NCBI RefSeq assembly: GCF_019038435.1
Contig: NZ_JAGPOX010000011.1
Location: forward strand, 37,621-101,620
Length of the DNA stretch: 64,000 nucleotides
Source: Nocardia alni
GTDB taxonomy: Bacteria; Actinomycetota; Actinomycetes; Mycobacteriales; Mycobacteriaceae
Direction of reading: 5' to 3'
A model generated the notes under the pieces. It had not been told where the DNA came from and ran no database searches. It worked only from the letters and a program-made list of their open reading frames with translations. Every line of letters begins with the position of its first letter. Position 1 is the first letter of the stretch. Position numbers and translations under genes: made by a program. Positions 54,226 to 61,700 of this stretch are shown here, piece after piece.

Positions 54226-55326
54226 TCAGCGATGACCCGTGACCGGGTCGCGGCGGGGGTAGACGCGGCCGCGCAGGACCACGTAGGCCGGCGCCGCGAG
54301 GGCCTCGAGGGTGGTGCGGGGGTCGGATTCGTAGACGACGAAGTCGGCGGGTTCGCCGTGGGCTATGCCCGGGCGGCCGAGCCATTCGCGGGCCTTCCAG
54401 GAGGACGCGCCCAGGGCCTCGTGGCGGGTCAAGCCCGCGCCGGCGAGGGCGTCGATCTCCTCGGCTATGCGGCCGTGCTCGATGGAGCCGCCGGCGTCGG
54501 TGCCGGTGTAGATGCGCACGCCCGCGGCGTGGGCGGCGGCCACGGTGTCGCGGACGCGGCGGTGCAGGTCACGCATGTGGGCGGCGTACACCGGGTATTT
54601 GGTTGCGCTGTCGGCGATTTCGGGAAAGGTGGCGATGTTGACCAGGGTGGGGACCAGAGCCACGTCGTGGCGGACCATCATGTCGATGGTTTCGTCGGTG
54701 AGGCCGGTGCCGTGTTCTATGCAGTCGATGCCGGCATCGATCAGGGCCGGAAGTGCGTCCTCACCGAAGACATGGGCGGTCACGCGGGCGCCCTCGCGGT
54801 GCGCGGCGTCGATGGCCTCCTTCAGGATGGCGTCGCTCCACAGGGGGGACAGGTCACCGACCGAGCGGTCGATCCAGTCGCCGACGATCTTCACCCAGCC
54901 GTCGCCGAAGCGGGCCTGTTCGGCGACGATCTGCGGCAGGTCGCGCTCGTCGTCCAGTTCGATGCCCAGTTCGCGGATGTAGCGCTTGGGGCGGGCGATG
55001 TGGCGGCCCGCACGGATGATCTTGGGCAGATCCTCGCGCTCGTCGATGAAACGGGTGTCGATGGGTGAGCCCGCGTCGCGCAGCAGCAGCGCGCCGACGT
55101 CGCGTTCGGTCTCGGCCTGGGCGATCGCGCCCGCGCGGTCCTCGTCACCGCCGCCGTAGCGCAGGCCCACGTGGCAGTGGGCATCGACCAGCCCGGGCAC
55201 GATCCAGCCGGTACCGCCCAGGGTGTCGGCGCCCGCCACCGGCTCGAAGGAGATCAGTCCATCGCGCACCCACAGGTCGCGCACGTCGTCGTCCGGGAGT
55301 ACCACTCCCCGCAGATGCAATCGCAT
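54226..55326 (-). CDS. Amidohydrolase family protein
   Basis: A 366-aa amidohydrolase-superfamily enzyme. Metal ligands are seen in VPGLVDAHCHVGLRYGG (HxH), the Lys region in DGWVKIVGDW, His in TAHVFGEDALPAL and CIEHGTGL, and Asp in YTGTDAGGSIEHGR. ATG 55326 follows AGGAGG; seven earlier codons are open. The position beside the rpsP operon matches the mycobacterial Rv2915c neighbourhood, where ffh normally follows. Here the giant toxin follows instead. Substrate unknown. Confidence 0.9.
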   Translation of the reverse strand: MRLHLRGVVLPDDDVRDLWVRDGLISFEPVAGADTLGGTGWIVPGLVDAHCHVGLRYGGGDEDRAGAIAQAETERDVGALLLRDAGSPIDTRFIDEREDLPKIIRAGRHIARPKRYIRELGIELDDERDLPQIVAEQARFGDGWVKIVGDWIDRSVGDLSPLWSDAILKEAIDAAHREGARVTAHVFGEDALPALIDAGIDCIEHGTGLTDETIDMMVRHDVALVPTLVNIATFPEIADSATKYPVYAAHMRDLHRRVRDTVAAAHAAGVRIYTGTDAGGSIEHGRIAEEIDALAGAGLTRHEALGASSWKAREWLGRPGIAHGEPADFVVYESDPRTTLEALAAPAYVVLRGRVYPRRDPVTGHR

Positions 55327-55725
55327 ACCGCCTCCTGGTTGTGCCAAGGGTCCTGATCACAAACTACTTGTCGCCGCTCGGCCGCCGCGATCGCACCGGA
55401 ACCATCCGGTTCGCGGCACGGCGATGGCCGACCCGCGCAAACGGAGCGGTTGGACCGTACGCCGCGTGGCCTTCGCCGAAAGTTTCCCTACGCGACGCTT
55501 CATGTTGCAGTGCCCTGAATCTCACGGCAACGCCGAGTGGGTTACCTCGACGGGAGGTCGTCCCAATGCTTTGACTTGGTTCCAAACTTGTTGAATAGCA
55601 GGAGAATTCAACGTTAACAACGAAGGTCTGGATAGTCGCTCGAATACGGGTGCGACGTAGCGCCACACGTCATCGCACCCAACTCCCTGACAACACAACA
55701 GATTCGGCTTCGTGAGCGGTAACCG
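55327..55725 (+). promoter_or_regulatory. Upstream region of the giant toxin gene
   Basis: 399 bp without a gene. TTGACT at 55571-55576 followed by 17-18 bp and AATAGC could be its promoter. An inverted repeat, TTGAAT (55591-55596) with ATTCAA (55606-55611), overlaps the -10 region and may bind a regulator. The ribosome site before the ATG is weak. I see no WXG100 or immunity gene here. Confidence 0.4.
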
Positions 55726-58700
55726 ATGAGCATCGAACTTCCCCCCGAGCTGCGGTGGCTGTCGTATCTCGCCGGTTCGTCGTGGCCGGAGGGGGACGAG
55801 GACAAACTCTTTGCGCTCAGCCAGGATTGGACCGACTCGGCCAATTCCCTGAACGGGATCATCAATCCGTTGCACGCAGCGGTGGACGCCGCACTGGCCA
55901 GCTACTCCGGGTCGGGCGCGGATCAGATGAAGTCCCAGTTCGACCAGTTCTTCTCCGGGGACAACTCGGTCGAGTCGATGGTCCAAGGGCTCGAGCAGCT
56001 CGCATCGTCGGTCTTCGACATGGGCACCCAGACCGAATACGCCAAGCTGCAGATCATCATCACCCTGGCACTGATGGCCGCCGAGATCGCCTACGCCCTC
56101 TCCACCCTGTTCGGGGCGTGGGCGGTGTCGTTGATCGAAGCCGAGGGCGCGGGCATCATGCGGCTGATCGCCAACAGGCTGATCGAGGAGCTGGCGGCGC
56201 GGGCGGTCCGGATCGCCGAGCGGCCGCTGTGGAAGCTGACCGCGATCGAGGCGCTCAAACAGGGCGGGCTCGGGTTCGGCACGGATCTGCTGGCCCAGGG
56301 CATCGAAGACGCCCAGGGCCATCGCCACGGAATCAACTGGGTGCAGGCGATCGAGTCCGGGGTGACCGGGGCCGTGTCGGCGGGAGTGGCCACCCCGATC
56401 GGCCATTTCGGTGGCAAATATCTGGGCAGCCTGGTCGGCGACAGCAAGATGACCTGGTGGAAGGCCGGGGCGATCGCGGTCGGGTCGGGTATCCCGGCCG
56501 GGCTGGCCGGCGCGGGCGCCGGAATCGTGGCCTACGGGGTGATGACCGGCAACTGGGAGTTCAACCCGGCCGCGTTGATCGGTGGTGTGGGCGGCGGTGT
56601 CGTCGGTGGCGTGCACGGCGTCCTCGGGCATGCGCAGAGTCACCTGACCGCCGCCAGGGAACACCTGACCTCGGTCGGAAGATACTCCGGCAATGACCCG
56701 GCCTACCACGACGGTTCCACCCCCTACCCCGAGAAGTCCGGCGCCTCGTCCACCCGCCCCTCGAGTTCCAGTACCTCCGGTGGGTCCTTCACCGAGAAGA
56801 ACGACGACACCGCATCACCCGGCACCAACGGCAACACCCGGAACGGGACCTCGAATATCGGCGGCACCCGCACCGAGACCTCGGGCGACAGCGGAATCCG
56901 CAACACCACCTCGACCGGCGACGACTCCCGCAACGCGGCGTCCACCAACCGCAGCACCCGAAACGGAGCGTCCACCAACGACGACCTCCGCATCGGAAGC
57001 ACCCGCAACGGAGCCTCGGACATCACCGACTCCCGCAACGGCACTCCCCGTGGCACCATCAGGGACACCGGAACCTCGACAACGCCGTCGAATCCCGCCC
57101 GGTCCACACCCACCCGGGGCGCGAGTGAACAACGCATCGGCTCCAGCAGCAATCCCTCGCGTACATCGTCGCCCTCGACCGGCGGGGACAACCGCACTTC
57201 CCTCGAACGCACCCCGATCGCGCAACCCACCGGCCAGACCGTCCCCGAACGCACTTCGACCCCCACCTCTGAAGCGACGCTGTCGTCCCGCCCCCAACCG
57301 TCCTCGACGATCGGCGACGGATCCACCTCTCACACCAACCCGCTGCGCACCGCCACCGACACCAGTCGGAACACCACCGTCACCGACACCACTCCACCGC
57401 GCACCGCCAGCACCCCCACCGACGACATCCCGTTCCGTAGTTTCACCCCCGGCAGGGACGCCGAGAGCGTCTACAGCGAGGGAGACCGAGACAGCGTCCT
57501 CAACGCCGAGAACAGGGACAGCGGCCTCAACGGCACCAGCAGCGACACCGACAGCACCCACGGTGACAAGGATCCGGTCGTATCCCTCACCGACACCCCC
57601 GGCGGCGACCTACGCCCGACCACCGAGATCGGAAACGACCAGGGCCAGAACGTCTCCGATCCACTCACCGCCGAGGGAGGCTCCAGCCCCATCCGAGGCA
57701 CCGGCCTCAGTGGAGACATCGCCGGCAAACAGCAAAGTTCCCCATTCACCGCGGGAGAGAAGGACAGCGACCCGGTCCGACGCGGCACTGGCGCGACCAG
57801 CGGGGCAGGAAAATCCGACGATCAGCCCTCCGAGATATCCGCGAACCGGAAAACCCCGGTCAGCGAGCGCCCGCAGGTTGCCGGTCGAGCATCCGAGCCG
57901 GTCCGCTCGCAGACCAGCTCCGAGATCCGGTCCTCCCGTGCGGGGAAGTCTGATTCGGATACGGCACAGCAGCACACCGACATCCCCGCCGCCACACGCG
58001 AGCAGCGGGTCGGCGCGGCGGGCAAGAACTGGGACGAGGTCACCGAACTCGGCTCCGAACCACGGCAGCTGACCAAGACAGCGTTCAGCGAGGGTTCGCC
58101 GGATGCGCATGACGTCGTAGCACTCGGCGACGAGTCCGGCGCTCACTACATCTGGTCGAAGTCCGGCGGACTGACCCGCACCGACGGACGCGCGGTATCG
58201 AAGTCGGAGACGCTGGATACGGTCCTGGCCGATCCGACGATCACCGATATCCGGGCACCCGGCACCGCCGACCGACCACCGACGGCGGTACCGCACGACG
58301 ATCCCACTGCCTCGGATCCCACCGCCAAGTCCCCACGGTCCAACGCCGCCGCGGACCGGAACACCCCCGAATACGCACTACGAGCGCGGCTGGCAGACGA
58401 GGCGTCCGCCAATGATCCGCGTGTCATCGCCACGCGCGAGAAGCTCGAGCAGGCGAACACGACCCGGAACGCCAAGCACACCGAACTCGCCGCTGCCGAG
58501 GCTCACCGCGATCAGCAGAAGTCCGGCCCGACGGCCGCCGGCCAGGCCGAGCACCCGAAAGCCGAGGCCGGACCGGCACGCACTCGAGTAGATGACGAAG
58601 TCTCGCCGGACGAGGCCGTGGCGCGGGCACAGGCAGAGGTGCACTCCGCCAACGCCGATTACGACACCGCGCGGGCCGAACACGATGCGACAGTGCAGCA

Positions 58701-61700
58701 TGCGGTGCAGGAGCGCTACGCGGAGCTCAAGGCCGAGTCCGACGCACGGCTGGCGGCGGACGAGCAGGAGCGGGCGCAGTTCCGGGCGGACGCCGAGCAA
58801 CGGCTCAACGCCGCGAAACGCACTCTGCAGCGTGAGGCGAAGGAGCTCCAGAACACCAGAAACCGCTACAAGGACGCCGCCGAGGAGCTGGCGGCGACCC
58901 GCAAGCACAACCTGGACACAGCCCTCGAAGAGGGCAGGCGGCAGGTGCAGACGGCGCGGGAAGCATTGGCGGACAAGAGTAAAGAGTTCGACGAGGCTGT
59001 CAAGGGCAACGAACCGCGTGCCGAGGAGCTGGCGCGGCTGCGCACCGAGGTCGATTCACGGACCGGCGAACTGCGGGACGCGCTGCTCGAGCACGAGGCG
59101 CGGCTGACGGCCGCGGGCAAGCAGGAACTCGCACAGGAGCTGGCGAGCGCCAAGACCGAGCGCGGCGCGATCACGACCAAGCGTGGCCCGGCCGACCTGT
59201 GGCGGCGTTGGACGGCCGATCGAGACGTCGCCAAGCGCACACAGCACTGGCGCGAAACGTTGGACGACAAGAAGTCGGAGGCCGCGGAACAATCGAAGGT
59301 GAACAAGCTCGAACACGACCTGCGACAGCAGGAGGTGGCCTTCGCCGCGGTGCGCGAGGATTTCGAGCACGAATCGCTTTCGGTCATCGACCATCTGCAG
59401 TCGGCGCTGGACACCGCGAAGAAGGCGGACCACGACGCCTACCTGGCGGGGCTGGCCGATAAAGGGCCGGCGATGCAGGAGGCGACACGCAAGGCGATGG
59501 ACGCAGGGAAGGCGGTGGTGAAGGCAGCGTTCGCCTACCGGGACGAGGTGTTGCGCCCCACCGGCGAGGAGGACCCGGTGATCAAGCCCCCGACGGACAA
59601 AGAAGTGGACGACATGCTGCTCGGGGGCACCCGGGCACAGCGTACGGGAGCGATGGCGGAATGGGTCGCGCGCCACAACCCGGCTAAATACGCGCCGCGA
59701 GAGACACAGATGCTCGCCCATGTGCTCGGGGTCGCCGATATGAAGGGTGGCGAGGGCAAGACGCTGGTCATGGTCATGAACGGCTATCGCGATGCCCTCG
59801 AACACGGCGCGGCGACGAAGTTGACCGCTTCGGATCCGCTGGTGCAGGACATGATCGGCGAGGTGTTGAAGTACGTGGATTACCCCGGTTCCGGGGTGCG
59901 GGTCGTGCAGTTGAAGGAGAACGAGCCCTTCCCGGAGGATGCCTGGGCGGCCAAGGACAAGGGCGAGGCCCTGCTGGTGATCGCGACGCCGGACACCTTG
60001 AATTTCTCGGGACTGCACGAATCAAACACGATGCTCGAGGACATCGCGAACAAAGCCGGCGCGGACAAGGAAACCACCAAGCAGACCATCGCGGATCTGC
60101 GGGAGTGGTTGCGCACCGAACCGCCCATGGACGAGGTCGCGGCCCGCTTGGACAAAGCCGCGCAGGACGCCGGATCGGATCGGCGTTTCCGGCCGGTGCC
60201 GGACGCGGTGGGCGATATGGACGAGGTCGACACCGCGTTCGACGGAGAGCGCAAGGGCATCCTGTCGCCGGGCGAAACCGAGGACGCGACGCCCGAGGAC
60301 GTGACGCATCTGCAGCGCGTCTACGACCAGTTGCGCATCGGCATACTGGACCACGGGCTGACGGACAAGGATTTCGGCCGGCCTGCCAACACCACCGGCC
60401 AGTGGCATGCGCACGCGACGAACGACGCTGTCCGCAAACTGGGAGAGGCCATCGGCCGGGAGCCGACCCCGGAGGAAATCAAGCACGCCACCCAGTTCGC
60501 ATTGGCGCGCTGGGGCGTCGAGCGTGGCCGCGACTACAACGTCTCGCGCACGCACGACAAGATCATGCTGATGAACGCGAAGTCCAACGACAAACTGTCG
60601 TGGGACCGCGAGAAGGCGACCGAGACGCGGCTGCAGGGCCTGGGGCAGTACCTGGACATCGTCGAGGGGGTCACGGTCCGGGGTAACCACCCGGAAGATT
60701 CGCTGGTCATGTCGCTCAAACAGTGGATCGGCAGCCGTTTTTTCACCAACCCCAAGGGCGTGTCGGGCACGGCGAAAGCCGTGGAAGAGGTCATGCACGA
60801 GCAATGGGGCGGCGAGAAAGACGTCAATGGCCAGTATTTCGGGGTCACGGAGATCAACCGCTTCTACGACTCGAATCTGGATCACCAGAAGCCGAAGGAA
60901 TTCGACAGCCGCCCCAAGAAGCTGTCCGGGATCGCCGAAGACGTGGTGGATGCCGCCGATATCTCGTTCACCGAGAAAGACGGCAAGATCGTCGGCATCG
61001 AACAGAAAGGCCGGGTGCAGTGGAGCGTCCACCTCGACAACAGTGAGATCCGCGGCGCCGACGAACGCGTGACCGAGCGCGTGGTGACCGACGCCGACGG
61101 CAATCGGAAGATCGAGGAGTCCAGGACCGGATTGACCGGGTACGAGGACAAAACCCCCCAGGAGCGGGGGGTCGCGGACTGGGTCGACGAGATCGTGCAG
61201 AGGCGGCTCGAAAAGTACGCGGCCGAGCACAACCTGCAGATCGCCGACGGGGTGAAACTGAAATACACCACGATCGACGCCAAGTGGTATGAGGAGCACG
61301 GCGGCGGCGACGCCGCGGAGACCGAATTCGCCCACCTGACCGAGAGTAAACTTCCACCCGGCACCATCTTCTTCGTCAACAAGTCGGGCGCGCGAGGGAC
61401 CGATCCGAAACCGACGCAGGAGGCGCTCGAACTCGGCGGCGTGATAGCCAGGATCAGTGGCGGCCCCTCCTTCTCCGAACGAGTAGTGCTGCAAGCGGTC
61501 TGGCGAGCCGCACGCGGCTCATGGTTCAACAAGGAGAAGGGGATCACCGAAGGCACACCGGGCACCGCGATCGAATACCGCTCCGAGGAGGACTATCGCG
61601 GGGAGATCGCCGACGCCCGGGCCGTCGTCGAGGTCCGGCGGTTCGTGAACTCGGCGAAGGCACGTGACGACGCCGCCGCGGCACTGGAGGCCGAACCCTC

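Noticed and set aside
55522..56709. Minus-strand open frame opposite the toxin N-terminus
   Set aside because: The plus strand encodes a clear WXG100-like/Gly-rich protein. The antisense frame has no motif or ribosome site.
60022..61494. 490-codon minus-strand frame opposite the SecA-like region
   Set aside because: Shadow of the toxin gene; the composition is typical of antisense translation and it has no recognisable domain.
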